Assembly (NCBI GenBank): GCA_964614215.1
Contig: CAZTKP010000054.1
Location: 1-15,539 of the forward strand
DNA: 15,539 nucleotides
From: CAZTKP01 sp964614215
Lineage (GTDB): Bacteria > UBP6 > UBA1177
Reading direction: 5' to 3'
Of the stretch, positions 15,236 to 15,539 are shown piece after piece; the stretch's first letter is position 1, and every line of letters begins with the position of its first letter. Under the pieces are notes generated by a model. It was given only the letters and a program-made list of their open reading frames with translations. It had not been told where the DNA came from and made no database searches. The position numbers were made by a program, and so were the translations under genes.

Positions 15236-15539
15236 GATTTTTTTCTTTTAATTTCTTTTGCTTCTTCGTTTTTTGAAAGATTTATTAAAGGCAAAAAATA
15301 TGGAGGAATATTTGCAAGTGCCATGTAATTAGAAACCAAAGAACGAGCATATGGGTAAAGAATTGCAGGTGCATTTTTTGTATATAGATTTTTAAAATAA
15401 TCTTCCGGCATTTTTTTTTCTCCCAGAAAACCACCCTTTATTTCAAAATTCATTTTAAAATTTCCACTCTCCGCTTTAAGAGAAATAAGCATTGAAACCT
15501 CTACGAACCTCGGTTCATCAGGGTTAATTGAATATCCTA
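15220..15539 (-). CDS. SecB-like chaperone, N-terminus beyond right edge
   Basis: 105 C-terminal residues are visible. The reading frame is open from the right edge through an internal ATG at 15492-15490 to TAA at 15222-15220, so the gene starts outside the window and the internal Met is not the start. The stretch NAPAILYPYARSLVSNY followed by PPYFLPLINL matches the conserved core of SecB-family proteins (compare APxILFPYAR in E. coli-type SecB). SecB chaperones hold preproteins unfolded for SecA; SecB-like paralogues also protect antitoxins in toxin-antitoxin-chaperone systems. The visible tail ends in KEIKRKKSKKTK and lacks the cysteine-containing zinc-binding end of SecA. It is convergent with the abiE pair, with its stop inside the presumed terminator. 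Family call is moderately strong; the role is open. Confidence 0.75.
   Translation of the reverse strand, partial: GYSINPDEPRFVEVSMLISLKAESGNFKMNFEIKGGFLGEKKMPEDYFKNLYTKNAPAILYPYARSLVSNYMALANIPPYFLPLINLSKNEEAKEIKRKKSKKTK

Noticed and set aside
15107..15328. A plus-strand 73-codon open frame after the toxin gene
   Set aside because: It overlaps the toxin end, the probable terminator and the SecB-like gene on the other strand, and its hydrophobic stretch is the antisense of lysine-rich codons.

Overview
The window comes from a low-GC (about 40%), AT-rich-promoter Gram-negative-type bacterium. Two genes encode secreted or lipid-anchored, cysteine-rich, Asp/Glu-rich surface proteins carrying 'ECDDGN' disulfide repeats and 'DNNCNG' MopE-like motifs. 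This style is typical of Myxococcota and related deltaproteobacterial lineages, so I infer a low-GC relative of that group, but no rRNA or marker gene here proves it. The window is gene-dense: no gap between genes exceeds about 170 bases.

Left part (1-7701). A very large lipoprotein gene on the minus strand enters from beyond the left edge. It has one uninterrupted frame of 908 codons from its start at 2724 to base 1, with an acidic stalk and twelve tandem six-cysteine modules. It diverges from a plus-strand gene for a 1057-residue secreted subtilisin-like protease, which carries two copies of the same six-cysteine module, five myxococcal-type disulfide repeats and acidic linkers. The protease gene is followed on the same strand by an ExbB/TolQ/MotA-type channel protein and an SDR-type L-threonine 3-dehydrogenase.

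Middle (7869-12781). A secreted beta-propeller/transglutaminase-like fusion is convergent with a membrane-anchored class I glutamine-amidotransferase-like (peptidase C26) protein. The latter is divergent from a 715-residue lipoprotein with an acidic DNE-repeat stalk, a MopE-like metal-binding motif and a six-bladed propeller. A short-chain dehydrogenase follows 14 bases later, probably in the same transcript.

Right part (13579-15539). A compact type IV toxin-antitoxin operon (AbiEi antitoxin, AbiEii nucleotidyltransferase toxin, 4-base overlap) has a near-consensus promoter. Its -10 box forms the loop of an 11/12-matching inverted repeat, a likely autoregulatory operator. The operon ends in a probable intrinsic terminator that overlaps the end of a convergent, edge-truncated SecB-like chaperone gene with a lysine-rich tail.

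Overall theme: cell-envelope and extracellular proteins (protease, lipoproteins, propellers, transglutaminase-like enzyme) next to a defence/stress module. The most notable items are the cysteine module shared by two divergent genes, the promoter-embedded operator of the AbiE pair, and the neighbouring SecB-like gene.
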